A DNA stretch of 64,000 bases from Massilia sp. HP4 (GCF_005222695.1 NZ_STGG01000013.1:95665-159664), one strand, 5' to 3'. Positions 33,776-43,560 are shown, counted from the first letter of the stretch. Notes: generated by a model not told the origin, from the letters alone. Numbers and translations: made by a program.

Positions 33776-36661
33776 ATGTCCGATACAAAACAGAACAACG
33801 GTCCCAAGGGCCCGAAAAAGCCTGAAAGCAAATACCCGGTCAATATGACCGACACCCCATTCCCGATGCGGGGCGACCTCGCCAAGCGTGAACCGGGCTG
33901 GGTCAAGCAATGGCAGGATAAAAAACTCTACGAGCGCGTGCGCAAGGCCGCCGCCGGCCGTCCGAAATTCATCCTGCACGACGGTCCACCGTACGCCAAC
34001 GGCGACATCCACCTGGGTCACGCCGTCAACAAGATCCTCAAAGACATGGTCATCAAGTCGCGCACGATCGCCGGCTTCGACGCCCCGTACGTGCCGGGCT
34101 GGGATTGCCACGGCATGCCGATCGAGATCCAGATCGAAAAACTGTATGGCAAGAACTTGCCGACCGCCGAAGTGCTGCAAAAGGCACGTGCCTATGCGCT
34201 CGAGCAGATCGACCGCCAGCGCGCCGGCTTCATCCGCCTGGGCGTGCTGGGCGAGTGGGACAACCCCTATATGACCATGGCCTACAGCAATGAAGCCGAC
34301 GAGCTGCGCGCGCTCGGCACCCTGCTCGAAAAAGGTTATGTGTATCGCGGCCTGAAACCGGTCAACTGGTGCTTCGACTGCGGTTCGGCGCTGGCCGAGG
34401 CCGAAGTCGAATACCAGGACAAGCGCGACCCGGCAATCGACGTCGGCTTCCCCTTCCACGAACACGACAAGATCGCCGCCGCCTTCGGCCTGGACCGGCT
34501 GCCGACGGACAAGGGCTTCATCGTGATCTGGACCACGACCCCGTGGACCATCCCGTCGAACCAGGCCCTGAACGTGGGCCCGGAAGTGGCCTACTCGCTG
34601 GTGCAGGTCGAACGCGACGGCCAGCCGCAACTCCTGATCCTGGGCTCGGAACTGGTTGAATCGGTCCTGCAGCGCTACAAGCTGGAAGGCACGGTCATCG
34701 CCACCACGGTCGGCGACAAACTCGGCGGCCTGAAATTCAGGCATCCGCTGCATGCGCAGGACGCCTTCTACGATCGCTTGTCGCCGGTCTACCTGGCCGA
34801 CTACGTCACCGTCGACAGCGGTACCGGCGTGGTCCACTCGGCCCCGGCCTACGGCCTGGAAGACTTCCAGTCGTGCAAGGCGCATGGCATGCAGGACGAC
34901 GACATCCTGAAACCCGTGATGGGCGACGGCCGCTTCGCCTCGACCCTGCCGCTGTTCGGCGGCATGACGATCTGGGAAGCGAGCAAACCGATCTGCGCCG
35001 CGCTGACCGACGCCGAGGCCCTGTTCGAACTGAAGATGTTCGATCACAGCTATATGCACTGCTGGCGGCATAAGACCCCGATCGTCTACCGCGCCACCAG
35101 CCAGTGGTTCGCCGGCATGGACGTCGTGCCGAAGGATGGCGGCGCCACCCTGCGCCAGACCGCGCTGGCGGGTATCGAGAAAACGGAATTCTTCCCGGAC
35201 TGGGGCCAGGCGCGCCTGCACGGCATGATCGAGAACCGTCCGGACTGGACCCTGTCGCGCCAGCGCCAGTGGGGCGTGCCGATGGCCTTCTTCATCCACA
35301 AGGAAAGCGGCGAGCTGCATCCGCGCACCCCCGAACTGCTGGAGCAGGTCGCCACGCTGATCGAAGCGGGCGGCATCGACGCCTGGCACAATCTGGACCC
35401 GGCCACCCTGCTGGGCGAGGATGCCGCGACCTATGAAAAGAACAAGGACACGCTGGACGTCTGGTTCGATTCGGGCAGCACCCACCAGACCGTGCTGCGC
35501 GGCTCGCACAAGGAGCAGTCGAGCTTCCCGGCCGACCTGTACCTGGAAGGCTCGGACCAGCACCGCGGCTGGTTCCACTCGTCGCTGCTGACCTCCTCGA
35601 TGCTGAACGGGACGCCGCCGTACAAGGCGCTGCTGACCCACGGCTTCACCGTCGACGAGAACGGCAAGAAGATGTCCAAGTCACTCGGCAACACGATGGC
35701 GCCGCAAAAGATCTCGGATACGCTCGGCGCCGACATCCTGCGCCTGTGGGTGGCCTCGACCGACTACACGGGCGAATTGTCGATCGGAGAAGAGATCCTC
35801 AAGCGCGTGACCGAATCGTACCGCCGCATCCGCAACACGCTGCGCTTCCTGCTGGCGAACACCTCGGACTTCGACCCGGCGCAGCACGCCGTGCCGATGG
35901 CCGAACTGCTCGAGATCGACCGCTATGCGATCGCCTCGATGGCCCAGCTGCAGAAGGACGTAGCGAGCCACTTCGAGCGCTACGAGTTCCATCCGGTCGT
36001 GTCGCGCCTGCAGAACTACTGCTCGGAAGACCTGGGCGGCTTCTACCTCGACATCCTGAAGGACCGCCTGTACACCACGGGCGTGGAATCGCAGGCGCGC
36101 CGCTCGGCCCAGACCGCGCTGTGGCACATCGCCCACTCGCTGCTGCGCGTGATGGCGCCGATCCTGTCGTTCACCGCCGAGGAAGCATGGGCCGTGTTCG
36201 CCGGCCAGCAGAAATTCGCCGACAGCGACGAGACCATCTTCACCCAGACCTTGTGGACTTTCCCCGAGCTCGAAGATGGCGAGGCCTTGCTGGCGAAATA
36301 TGCGCTGCTGCGCCAGGTCCGCCTCGACGTGACCAAGGAGCTCGAAGAAGTCCGTACCTCGGGCGCGATCGGCTCTTCGCTGCAGGCGGAACTGGCGATC
36401 AAGGCGTCGGGCGACAAATACCGCGCGCTCGCCAGCCTGGACGATGACCTCAAGTTCGTGTTCATCACCTCGCAGGCCACCGTCGCTGAAGTCGCCGCCG
36501 AAGCCGACGAAAGCGTGACCGTGGCACCTTCGACTGCCGAGAAGTGCGAGCGCTGCTGGCACTACCGCCGCGACGTCGGCCACGACCACGCGCATCCGAC
36601 CTTGTGCGGCCGCTGCACGAGCAACCTGTTCGGCGCCGGCGAAGCGCGCCGTTTCGCTTGA
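33776..36661 (+). CDS. ileS: Isoleucyl-tRNA synthetase
   Basis: This 961-residue class I aminoacyl-tRNA synthetase has the HIGH-type motif in [17 protein letters not shown], the KMSKS loop ([10 protein letters not shown]), an editing (CP1) domain between them (with [14 protein letters not shown]), and a C-terminal zinc-binding domain ([12 protein letters not shown]...CGRC). The start ATG 33776 is preceded by AGAAGAAGCTT; a longer in-frame extension to 33734 is unlikely. The N-terminus carries a Lys/Pro-rich extension of about 20 residues before the core. It lies between ribF and lspA, reflecting the conserved ribF-ileS-lspA operon. Confidence 0.97.
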   Translation: MSDTKQNNGPKGPKKPESKYPVNMTDTPFPMRGDLAKREPGWVKQWQDKKLYERVRKAAAGRPKFILHDGPPYANGDIHLGHAVNKILKDMVIKSRTIAGFDAPYVPGWDCHGMPIEIQIEKLYGKNLPTAEVLQKARAYALEQIDRQRAGFIRLGVLGEWDNPYMTMAYSNEADELRALGTLLEKGYVYRGLKPVNWCFDCGSALAEAEVEYQDKRDPAIDVGFPFHEHDKIAAAFGLDRLPTDKGFIVIWTTTPWTIPSNQALNVGPEVAYSLVQVERDGQPQLLILGSELVESVLQRYKLEGTVIATTVGDKLGGLKFRHPLHAQDAFYDRLSPVYLADYVTVDSGTGVVHSAPAYGLEDFQSCKAHGMQDDDILKPVMGDGRFASTLPLFGGMTIWEASKPICAALTDAEALFELKMFDHSYMHCWRHKTPIVYRATSQWFAGMDVVPKDGGATLRQTALAGIEKTEFFPDWGQARLHGMIENRPDWTLSRQRQWGVPMAFFIHKESGELHPRTPELLEQVATLIEAGGIDAWHNLDPATLLGEDAATYEKNKDTLDVWFDSGSTHQTVLRGSHKEQSSFPADLYLEGSDQHRGWFHSSLLTSSMLNGTPPYKALLTHGFTVDENGKKMSKSLGNTMAPQKISDTLGADILRLWVASTDYTGELSIGEEILKRVTESYRRIRNTLRFLLANTSDFDPAQHAVPMAELLEIDRYAIASMAQLQKDVASHFERYEFHPVVSRLQNYCSEDLGGFYLDILKDRLYTTGVESQARRSAQTALWHIAHSLLRVMAPILSFTAEEAWAVFAGQQKFADSDETIFTQTLWTFPELEDGEALLAKYALLRQVRLDVTKELEEVRTSGAIGSSLQAELAIKASGDKYRALASLDDDLKFVFITSQATVAEVAAEADESVTVAPSTAEKCERCWHYRRDVGHDHAHPTLCGRCTSNLFGAGEARRFA

Positions 36662-36741
36662 GTCCCAAGGGTTGAACGACCCGCGGGTTTAGCCGCCATG
36701 CCGCGCCAAGCGCGGCATGGCGCGTACCGACACCACACACC

Positions 36742-37272
36742 ATGGCAACCAAAAAGAAATCCGCTGTACCAGGTCCGAAACTCGTCACCCGCAGTACCGG
36801 CGCGAGCCTGTTTCCCTGGATCGGCCTGGCGCTGATCATCGTCCTGCTCGACCAGGTCACCAAGATCACCGTCGAACGCACTTTCGCGTATGCCGAAACG
36901 CTGCCGATCACCGGCTTCTTCAACCTGATCAAGGTATACAACCCGGGCGCGGCGTTCAGCTTCCTGGGCGACGCCGGCGGCTGGCAGCGCTGGCTGTTCC
37001 TGGGGATCGCCATCGGCGCCGTGGTATTTTGCATCTACATGATGTCCAAGAACGCGAGCCAGCGCCTGTTCTGCTTTGCGCTGTCGCTGATCATGGCGGG
37101 CGCGATCGGCAACGGCATCGACCGCGTGGTGCACGGCCACGTGATCGACTTCCTCGATTTCTACTGGACCGGCATCGGCCACTTCCCGGCCTTTAATATC
37201 GCCGACATCGGCATCTCGGTGGGCGCCGTGCTGTTCGTGCTGGACGAACTGCGGCGCGTGAACAAGTCTTAA
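36742..37272 (+). CDS. lspA: Lipoprotein signal peptidase (signal peptidase II)
   Basis: This 176-residue membrane aspartic protease removes signal peptides from diacylglyceryl-modified prolipoproteins. Four transmembrane helices are visible, including WIGLALIIVLLDQVTKITV. The two catalytic aspartates lie in AGAIGNGIDRVVHGHVIDFLDF and FNIADIGISVG; VYNPGAAFSFL is the conserved NxGAAF motif. A 20-residue positively charged N-terminal extension (KKKSAVPGPK) precedes the first helix. It begins 80 bp after ileS. Confidence 0.96.
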   Translation: MATKKKSAVPGPKLVTRSTGASLFPWIGLALIIVLLDQVTKITVERTFAYAETLPITGFFNLIKVYNPGAAFSFLGDAGGWQRWLFLGIAIGAVVFCIYMMSKNASQRLFCFALSLIMAGAIGNGIDRVVHGHVIDFLDFYWTGIGHFPAFNIADIGISVGAVLFVLDELRRVNKS

Positions 37273-37296
37273 CCGCACGTCGTAAGGAGAACCATC

Positions 37297-38517
37297 ATGG
37301 AGCTGAAAGGCAAGCGGATCGTCCTTGGCCTGACCGGCGGCGTGGCCTGCTACAAGGCGGCGGAACTGTGCCGCGCCCTGGTCAAGCAGGGCGCCAGCGT
37401 GCAGGTCGTCATGACCGAAGCGGCCACGCACTTCATTGGCGCGGTCACCATGCAGGCGCTGTCGGGCCAACCGGTCTACCTGGACCAGTGGGACGCGCGC
37501 ATGGCCAACAATATGGCCCACATCGACCTGACCCGTCACGCCGACGCAATCCTGATTGCCCCCTGCTCGGCCGACTTCATGCGCAAGCTGGCGCACGGCG
37601 CCGCCGACGACCTGTTGTCGACCCTGTGCGTGGCGCGTCCGCGCCATGTGCCGCTGCACGTGGCGCCGGCGATGAACGTCGAGATGTGGGAAAACCCGGC
37701 CACGCGGCGCAATGTGGCGCAGCTGGTTGAAGACGGCATTTGCCTGTTCGGTCCGGGCTGCGGCTCGCAGGCCTGCGGCGAGACGGGCCTGGGCCGCATG
37801 CTCGAAGCCGAGGAACTGGTGGAAGAACTGCTTGCCTCCTTCCAGCACAAGGTGCTGGCCGGACGGCGCGTGCTGATCACGGCCGGCCCGACCTTCGAGC
37901 CGATCGATCCGGTGCGCGGCATCACCAATCTGTCGTCGGGCAAGATGGGCTATGCGCTGGCGCGCGCGGCGCGCGAGGCGGGCGCCGAAGTGACCCTGGT
38001 CTCGGGCCCGGTGTCGCTGCCCACGCCGCATGGCGTGCGCCGCATCGATGTGCTCACCGCGCAGCAGATGCACGACGCCGTGATGGCCGGCGTGGAAGGC
38101 CAGCACGTGTTCATCGGTGTGGCTGCGGTGGCCGACTGGCGGGTGGCCAATGCCAGCGACCAGAAGATCAAGAAGACGGCGGACGGCGCCCCGCCGCAGC
38201 TCGAATTCGCGCAGAACGCCGATATCCTGGCGTCCGTCGCCGCCACCGTCACGCTGTCCGGCTGGCCGTATTGCGTGGGGTTCGCGGCCGAATCCGAGCA
38301 GCTGGAACAGTACGGCGCCGCGAAACGCGAAAAGAAAGGCATCCCCCTGTTGGTGGGCAATATCGGCCACCAGACTTTCGGGCAGGATGACAATACCGTG
38401 ATCCTGTTCGACGAGAGCGGCCACACGGTGCTCGAGCGGGCCGACAAGCTCACCCTGGCGCGCCAGCTGGTATCCGAGATCGCCAAGCGCATCGAGCAGC
38501 GCTCGCTGCTTACCTAA
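37297..38517 (+). CDS. coaBC: Bifunctional phosphopantothenoylcysteine decarboxylase / phosphopantothenate-cysteine ligase
   Basis: This 406-residue coenzyme A pathway enzyme has an N-terminal flavoprotein CoaC domain (about 1-185): LGLTGGVACYKAAELCRAL, the catalytic His in NMAHIDLTRHADAIL, APAMNVEMW and the Cys-containing GCGSQACGE flap. The C-terminal CoaB domain (about 188-406) has VLITAGPTFEPIDPVRGITN and LSSGKMGYALARAA for CTP binding, and the late KKGIPLLVGNI. It makes 4'-phosphopantetheine from 4'-phosphopantothenate and cysteine. It is preceded by GTAAGGAGAACC and followed by dut after 18 bp, a conserved neighbourhood. Confidence 0.97.
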   Translation: MELKGKRIVLGLTGGVACYKAAELCRALVKQGASVQVVMTEAATHFIGAVTMQALSGQPVYLDQWDARMANNMAHIDLTRHADAILIAPCSADFMRKLAHGAADDLLSTLCVARPRHVPLHVAPAMNVEMWENPATRRNVAQLVEDGICLFGPGCGSQACGETGLGRMLEAEELVEELLASFQHKVLAGRRVLITAGPTFEPIDPVRGITNLSSGKMGYALARAAREAGAEVTLVSGPVSLPTPHGVRRIDVLTAQQMHDAVMAGVEGQHVFIGVAAVADWRVANASDQKIKKTADGAPPQLEFAQNADILASVAATVTLSGWPYCVGFAAESEQLEQYGAAKREKKGIPLLVGNIGHQTFGQDDNTVILFDESGHTVLERADKLTLARQLVSEIAKRIEQRSLLT

Positions 38518-38535
38518 ACACATGACAAGTATCAG

Positions 38536-38985
38536 ATGAAGAATATCGACCTCAAGATCCTCGACCCGCGCATGAAAGAAGCACTGCCGGCCTACGGCAC
38601 GCCGGGCAGCGCGGGTCTCGACCTGCGCGCCTGCCTCGATGCGCCGCTCACCATCGAACCTGGCCAGACGGTGCTGGTGCCGACCGGCCTGGCCATCCAC
38701 ATCGGCGATCCGGGCTATGCCGCGATGATCCTGCCGCGCAGTGGGCTCGGCCATAAGAACGGCATCGTTCTTGGCAATCTGGTAGGCTTGATCGACTCCG
38801 ATTACCAGGGCCAGTTGATGGTCTCCACCTGGAATCGCAGCGCCACCACCTTCGTACTGCAGCCGATGGACCGCCTGGCGCAGCTGATCGTGGTGCCGGT
38901 ACTGCAGGTTGGCTTCAACGTGGTGGACGAGTTCGCATCGAGCGACCGTGGCGCCGGAGGCTTCGGAAGCACCGGCAAACAATAA
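38536..38985 (+). CDS. dut: dUTP diphosphatase
   Basis: This 149-residue homotrimeric dUTPase has all five motifs in order: [43 protein letters not shown] and the C-terminal [11 protein letters not shown] arm that closes over the substrate. It hydrolyses dUTP to dUMP and diphosphate, keeping uracil out of DNA and feeding thymidylate synthesis. It lies 18 bp after coaBC and 18 bp before the next start, so it is likely in the same transcript. Confidence 0.97.
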   Translation: MKNIDLKILDPRMKEALPAYGTPGSAGLDLRACLDAPLTIEPGQTVLVPTGLAIHIGDPGYAAMILPRSGLGHKNGIVLGNLVGLIDSDYQGQLMVSTWNRSATTFVLQPMDRLAQLIVVPVLQVGFNVVDEFASSDRGAGGFGSTGKQ

Positions 38986-39003
38986 CAACACGTGAGGAGG
39001 ACC

Positions 39004-40098
39004 ATGATCCCAATGCACTGTCTTCAACGCTTCAAGTCCGCTGCCCTGGTCGCAGCCACCGCGGCCCTGCTCGCGGCCTGCAGCACGCCAGGGCCCATGC
39101 AATCGTCGACCACGCCTGGCGTCATCCCCGACCAGGCGCCGGGCAAACCCCAGGTCACGCCGCAGATGGCGGCCGCCGCCGACACGCTCACCCGCATGGC
39201 GACCCAGCACGACCGCCTGTACCGGATCGCGGCCCCCCTCCTGATCGACAACGCCGAGTTGTGCACCAAGCATGCGCGCAACCTGCTCGGCTTCACGGCC
39301 AAGAACCGCCACACCTATCCCGGCCAGTACAACGAGGCAGCCTGGGTGGTGCTCGGCATGGGCGAGCGCCTGCAGGTGACCAACGTCCTCAATGGCAGCG
39401 GCGCGGCCAAGGCCGGCCTGCGCCAGGGCGACCGCCTGCTGGCGGCCGCCGGCACGCAACTGGCAGAAGGCCCTAACGCCCTGTCGCAGGCCGGCGCGGT
39501 ATTCGGCCCGATCATGTCGAAGCAGGCCACCCTGCCGCTGTCGATCGAGCGCAATGGCAACGGGCGCGACCTGACCATCCCGGTCACCCGCGCCTGTGCC
39601 TTCGCCATCGAACTGGGCAACGCCGACAACATCAACGCCTACGCCGACGGTTCGCGCGTGATGGTCACCCGCGGCATGCTGGGCTTTGCCCAGAACGACG
39701 ATGAACTGGCCTACGTGGTCGCGCGCACCATGGCCCACAATATGCTGGGCCACGCGGCTACCCAGCGCAATGCGGCCACCATCGGCAGCATCATCGACAA
39801 CCTCACCGCGATCACGCCCGATACCTCGATGCTGATCGGCAGCGGCGGCATCAAGGCCATGCCGGTGGCCGACGACGTGGCGGCCGATCGCCTGGCAATC
39901 TACCTGCTGGCGCGCGCCGGCTACCGCATCGAAGGGGCGTCCGCCTTCTGGAAGCGGCTGGCCGCCACCTACCCGGCGCGCATCCTCAACGGCTACACGG
40001 CCAACCACCCGTCGACCACGCAACGCATCGCGGCGATCGACAAGGCAGTGGCCGAGGTCAAGGGCAAAAAGAGCGGCAAGAAGCCGCTGGTGCCGTAA
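39004..40098 (+). CDS. Lipoprotein with M48 peptidase-like domain lacking the zinc ligands
   Basis: This 364-residue protein begins with a lipoprotein signal (lipobox LAAC with Cys26). A PDZ-like segment lies at about 115-195 (NVLNGSGAAKAGLRQGDRLLAA), and the C-terminal part has the layout of M48 metallopeptidases: DDELAYVVARTMAHNMLGHA aligns with the usual AHE-MAHN-LGH block. However the HExxH motif reads RTMAH (Arg241, Thr242, His245), and the third ligand position is Ala293 in DVAADRLA instead of Glu. Zinc binding and proteolysis are therefore unlikely. The start follows GAGGAGGACC. It lies 18 bp after dut. A structural or adaptor role in the envelope is inferred. Confidence 0.8.
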   Translation: MIPMHCLQRFKSAALVAATAALLAACSTPGPMQSSTTPGVIPDQAPGKPQVTPQMAAAADTLTRMATQHDRLYRIAAPLLIDNAELCTKHARNLLGFTAKNRHTYPGQYNEAAWVVLGMGERLQVTNVLNGSGAAKAGLRQGDRLLAAAGTQLAEGPNALSQAGAVFGPIMSKQATLPLSIERNGNGRDLTIPVTRACAFAIELGNADNINAYADGSRVMVTRGMLGFAQNDDELAYVVARTMAHNMLGHAATQRNAATIGSIIDNLTAITPDTSMLIGSGGIKAMPVADDVAADRLAIYLLARAGYRIEGASAFWKRLAATYPARILNGYTANHPSTTQRIAAIDKAVAEVKGKKSGKKPLVP

Positions 40099-40105
40099 GC
40101 GCTGC

Positions 40106-40165
40106 CCCGGCGTGCGCGGCCCCGGCGCCGCGCACGCCGGGTCCGACGCCCTGCCCGCTTTTTTT
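40106..40165 (+). terminator. Probable terminator after the M48-like gene
   Basis: CCCGGCGTGCGCGGC (40106-40120) pairs perfectly with GCCGCGCACGCCGGG (40127-40141) to make a 15 bp stem. A run of seven T follows at 40159-40165, but 17 bp after the stem, so the fit to an intrinsic terminator is imperfect. Confidence 0.6.
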
Positions 40166-40214
40166 GTATGATTGTCCATCTTGTACCTGAACCGCATAAG
40201 GCGGCCACGACACC

Positions 40215-41210
40215 ATGGACAGCATCGACCTCGACGTACTGAAGACCTGCGCCGCCTGGCTTGCCGGCGGCCAGCGCTGCCAGCTGGTCACGGTGATCAA
40301 GACCTGGGGCTCGAGCCCGCGCCCGGTCGGCGCCACCCTCGCCATCTGCGAAGACGGGCAAGTGGTCGGCTCGGTATCGGGCGGCTGCATCGAGGACGAT
40401 CTGATCGCCCGCGTGCGCGACAACGGCATCGAACTCTCCCTCCCCGAGATCATCAGCTACGGCATCAGCGCCGACGAGGCGCACCGCTTCGGCCTGCCCT
40501 GCGGCGGCACCATCGAACTGGCGATCGAGCCGCTGTCGAGCGAGAGCCGCATTCCCGAACTGCTGGCGCGCCTCGATGGCGGTGAACTGGTCGAGCGCCG
40601 CGTGCAGCTGGCCACGGGCGCGGTCAGCCTCGAGCCGGCGCCGGCCAGCGCCATCCAGCGCATCGAGGATGGCGTGCTGCACACCCTGCACGGCCCGCGC
40701 TGGCGCCTGTACATCATCGGCGCCGGCCCGCTGTCGCGCTTCCTGGCCCAGATCGCGGCCGGCATGGATTACCGGGTCACCGTGTGCGACCCGCGCGAGG
40801 AATACCGCAGCGGCTTTTCGATTCCCGGCGTGAGCCTGGTGCACGCCATGCCCGACGACCTGGTGATCGATGCCAAGCTCGATGCGCGCAGCGCCGTGGT
40901 GGCGCTGACCCACGATCCCAAGCTGGACGACCTGGCGCTGATGGAAGCGCTCAAGTCCGACGCCTTCTACGTCGGCGCCATCGGCTCGCGCGCCAACAAC
41001 GCCAAGCGGCGCGAGCGCCTCAAACTGTTCGACCTGACCGAAGCCGAACTGGCGCGCCTGCACGGCCCGATCGGCATCTACATCGGCAGCAAGACCCCGG
41101 CCGAGATCGCGATCTCGATCATGGCCGAGATGACGGCCGTGAAGAACGCGGTGCCGCAGACGATGCTGGTGCCGCATGCCGAGGCGCTGACCTTGGCCAG
41201 CGCTGCCTGA
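40215..41210 (+). CDS. XdhC/CoxI family protein
   Basis: This 331-residue protein has the XdhC_CoxI N-terminal domain (TVIKTWGSSPRPVGATLAI, GSVSGGCIEDDL, GLPCGGTIEL with the conserved Cys) and a Rossmann-type C-terminal domain (LYIIGAGPLSRFLAQIA, then YVGAIGSRANNAKRRERL). XdhC proteins bind molybdenum cofactor, help sulfurate it and deliver it to xanthine dehydrogenase or CO dehydrogenase-like enzymes. No molybdo-hydroxylase genes lie nearby, so the client enzyme is encoded elsewhere; the moaA/mobA-moeA genes 25 kb away belong to the same cofactor pathway. Confidence 0.92.
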   Translation: MDSIDLDVLKTCAAWLAGGQRCQLVTVIKTWGSSPRPVGATLAICEDGQVVGSVSGGCIEDDLIARVRDNGIELSLPEIISYGISADEAHRFGLPCGGTIELAIEPLSSESRIPELLARLDGGELVERRVQLATGAVSLEPAPASAIQRIEDGVLHTLHGPRWRLYIIGAGPLSRFLAQIAAGMDYRVTVCDPREEYRSGFSIPGVSLVHAMPDDLVIDAKLDARSAVVALTHDPKLDDLALMEALKSDAFYVGAIGSRANNAKRRERLKLFDLTEAELARLHGPIGIYIGSKTPAEIAISIMAEMTAVKNAVPQTMLVPHAEALTLASAA

Positions 41211-41260
41211 CCGATTCAAAAGCAAGGACCGGCGAGCAGGAAACTGCCAGCCCTGCCACA

Positions 41261-41291
41261 ATGGCCTGTTACCTGACAGGCCATTTTTTTT
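41261..41291 (+). terminator. Intrinsic terminator of xdhC-like gene
   Basis: ATGGCCTGT (41261-41269) and ACAGGCCAT (41276-41284) with a six-base loop are followed by eight T. This is a strong Rho-independent terminator lying immediately upstream of the next start codon. Confidence 0.92.
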
Positions 41292-41295
41292 ACCG

Positions 41296-42201
41296 ATGAA
41301 CACCGCGAACATGCTGCGCCTGGTGGCGCTGGCCGCCATCTGGGGCGGCTCCTTCCTCTTCATGCGCATCGCCGCGCCCGTACTGGGGCCGGCGGTGCTG
41401 ATCGAGTACCGGCTCGCCTTCGCGGCGCTGTTCCTGGCGCTGGTGGGCTGGGTGCTGGCCCGGCGCGGCCAGGGCGCGCCGCTCGGCGTGCGGCGCCACT
41501 GGAAGCACTACCTGATGCTCGGCGTGTTCAATTCCGCGCTGCCCTTCCTGCTGTTCGCGTTTGCCGCGCGCACCTTGTCGGCATCGGTACTGGCAGTGCT
41601 GAACGCCACCGCGCCGCTGTGGGGCGCGCTGGTGGGGGCCGTGTGGGCGCGCCAGCCGGTATCCAGGCGCGGCGCGCTCGGGCTGCTGCTCGGCGCCGGC
41701 GGCGTGGCCCTGCTGGTGGGCTTCGACCACGTGATCGAACGCTCGGGCGCCGGCCTGGCGGTATGCGCGACCTTGACCGCGGCCCTCAGCTACAGCATCG
41801 CCAGCCAGTACGCGAAATCCGCGCCCAGCGTGGCGCCCTTCGCCAATGCCCACGGTTCGATGTGGGCCGGCGCCATCGTGGTGCTGCCCCTGGTGCCCTT
41901 CATGCCGGCGCCGGGCCAGCCGACGATGGGCATCATGGCGGCCGTGCTGGCCCTGGGCGTGGTCTGCAGCGGCATCGCCTACATCATCTACTTCAAGCTG
42001 ATCGAGCAGGTCGGCACCACCTCGGCGCTGACCGTGACCTTCCTGAGCCCCATCTTCGGCATCCTGTGGGGCGCGCTGTTCCTGCACGAGACCATCGGCT
42101 GGCACACGATTGTCGGATCGGCGATCGTCTTGCTCGGCACATCCCTGGTCACCGGTTTCAAGCCGCGCTTCCTGGGCGCCGCGGCTGGAGCGGGCAAGTG
42201 A
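41296..42201 (+). CDS. EamA/DMT-family transporter
   Basis: This 301-residue inner-membrane protein has about ten transmembrane helices arranged as two EamA repeats (first beginning LRLVALAAIWGGSFLFMRIAA, second around LAVCATLTAALSYSIASQYA). The family exports amino acids, their analogues or other metabolites by proton exchange; the substrate cannot be predicted. The start codon follows the xdhC terminator by only a few bases, so the promoter probably lies within or before that terminator, or transcription reads through. The stop overlaps the next start by four bases (GTGA), coupling it to the glycosylase gene. Confidence 0.88.
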   Translation: MNTANMLRLVALAAIWGGSFLFMRIAAPVLGPAVLIEYRLAFAALFLALVGWVLARRGQGAPLGVRRHWKHYLMLGVFNSALPFLLFAFAARTLSASVLAVLNATAPLWGALVGAVWARQPVSRRGALGLLLGAGGVALLVGFDHVIERSGAGLAVCATLTAALSYSIASQYAKSAPSVAPFANAHGSMWAGAIVVLPLVPFMPAPGQPTMGIMAAVLALGVVCSGIAYIIYFKLIEQVGTTSALTVTFLSPIFGILWGALFLHETIGWHTIVGSAIVLLGTSLVTGFKPRFLGAAAGAGK

Positions 42202-43094
42202 AAGCGGTGACGCACGACCTCGCTCTTGACCTTGCGCTGCCGCCGGGCTACCGCGTCGCCGACCTTATCGCCTTCCATGGCCGCGATGTAGAAGGCGTGG
42301 CCGAACAGGTCGCCCCCGACGGCCTGCGCAAGGGCGTGCTGCTCGATGGCGTGCCGACCCTGCTCGACATCCGCTTCGACGGCCAGCTGGCGCGCTGCCG
42401 CATCGCCTTCGATGCGCCGGCCAGCGACAATCTGCAAGCAATGGCCCGGGACGCGCTATTGAACGTGCTGGGCCTGCGCATCGACCCGGCCGCCTTCGCC
42501 GCCTTCGCGCAGGACGATCCCGTGCTTGGCCCGCTGCTCGCGCGCCAGCCGGGCCTGCGCATCGTGCAATCGGCCACCGTGTTCGAAGCCCTGACCTGGG
42601 CAATCATCGGCCAGCAGATCAACCTGACCTTTGCGATCGCGCTGCGCCGCACGCTGATCCAGCTGGCGGGCCGCCCGCATGCGAGCGGTCTGCTGTGCTA
42701 TCCGGAAGCGCCGGACGTCGCCCGCCTTGCTTTGGAGGACCTAACCAGCCGCAAGTTCTCGACCGCCAAGGCCGAGACCGTGCTGCGCGTGGCGCGCATG
42801 GCGGTCGATGGCAGCCTGTCGCTCGCGCGCGAACGCGACGCCGCCCTGGTCAGCCAGGAACTATTGGCGATCAAGGGCATCGGTCCCTGGACCGTCAATT
42901 ACGTGTTGTTGCGCGGCTATGGCTACCCGGATTGCTCGCTGGAAGGCGACGTCGCGGTGCGCGCCGCCCTGCACAAGCTGACGGGCAGCGCCCAGCGGCC
43001 GACCCTGCTCGAAGCCCAGCGCCTGCTGGAACGCTACGCGCCGCATCGGACCATGGCTGCCGCCTACCTGTGGGCCAGCCTGAGCGATAAGTAG
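42198..43094 (+). CDS. DNA-3-methyladenine glycosylase II (AlkA family)
   Basis: This 298-residue base-excision repair enzyme has an AlkA N-terminal-like domain (about 1-115) and a helix-hairpin-helix GPD domain. The latter shows FEALTWAIIGQQINLTFAIA, the hairpin LAIKGIGPWTVNYVLLRGYG and the downstream catalytic-region Asp in SLEGDVAVRAAL. It removes alkylated purines from DNA. GTG 42198 is the start because it overlaps the EamA stop (GTGA) and matches the length of AlkA proteins; longer reading frames run inside the EamA gene. No Ada regulatory domain is fused. Confidence 0.88.
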   Translation: MKAVTHDLALDLALPPGYRVADLIAFHGRDVEGVAEQVAPDGLRKGVLLDGVPTLLDIRFDGQLARCRIAFDAPASDNLQAMARDALLNVLGLRIDPAAFAAFAQDDPVLGPLLARQPGLRIVQSATVFEALTWAIIGQQINLTFAIALRRTLIQLAGRPHASGLLCYPEAPDVARLALEDLTSRKFSTAKAETVLRVARMAVDGSLSLARERDAALVSQELLAIKGIGPWTVNYVLLRGYGYPDCSLEGDVAVRAALHKLTGSAQRPTLLEAQRLLERYAPHRTMAAAYLWASLSDK

Positions 43095-43146
43095 GGTGGA
43101 CAGAGACGCCGGGTCGGCTCACTGGACAAAGTAACGGCGCAACAGG

Positions 43147-43560
43147 TCAGTTCCAGCGCGGCAAGCCATCGAACTGCTGCGCCCCTTCGCCCGAAAACCG
43201 GATCAGTTCGGCCAGCGGCACCGTGGCCAGGTTATCGCAGCCATAATGCCCGCCCAGCGCGCTGGGAATCTTGAGGCAGTATTTGCGGCCTTCGGTCAGC
43301 GGCCCCAGCGCGGCCTCGGCCAGGCGCACCGCCTCGGGCATATACCAGTCGTTGAGAAAGTCTTGATTGTAGGCAAGCGCATCGAGCGCGGCGCGGCTGC
43401 GGGCCAGCGGTTCGCACACCAGTTCTTGCGGACGCAGGCACCAGAAATGGTCGTCCTCGTCGCGGATGATGAGGTTGCCGAAAGCATTGGCGCCGAGTAC
43501 TTCGACGGCGCTCATGCCGACCCAGCCCCAGGCCTCGTTGATGTCGTCTACATCGATCAT
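43147..43560 (-). CDS. DUF1851 (Tdi1-type immunity) domain protein
   Basis: This 137-residue cytosolic protein has a region reading VEVLGANAFGNLIIRDEDDHFWCL and PQELVCEPLARS, which resembles the DUF1851 domain found in T6SS immunity protein Tdi1. The C-terminal part has CLKIPSALGGHYGCDNLATV. ATG 43560 is preferred over the upstream frame to 43608, which has no ribosome binding site or conserved residues. There is no adjacent effector, VgrG, PAAR or Rhs gene, so if this is an immunity protein it is an orphan. The family call is from motif memory and is moderate. Confidence 0.65.
   Translation of the reverse strand: MIDVDDINEAWGWVGMSAVEVLGANAFGNLIIRDEDDHFWCLRPQELVCEPLARSRAALDALAYNQDFLNDWYMPEAVRLAEAALGPLTEGRKYCLKIPSALGGHYGCDNLATVPLAELIRFSGEGAQQFDGLPRWN

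Noticed and set aside
36562..40197. 1211-codon minus-strand frame opposite ileS end, lspA, coaBC, dut and the M48-like gene
   Set aside because: It crosses five well-supported plus-strand genes and contains only arginine/alanine/histidine-rich shadow sequence.
41619..42197. N-terminal extension of the AlkA-type glycosylase
   Set aside because: The extension lies entirely inside the EamA gene in another frame; GTG 42198 at the GTGA overlap gives the normal protein length.
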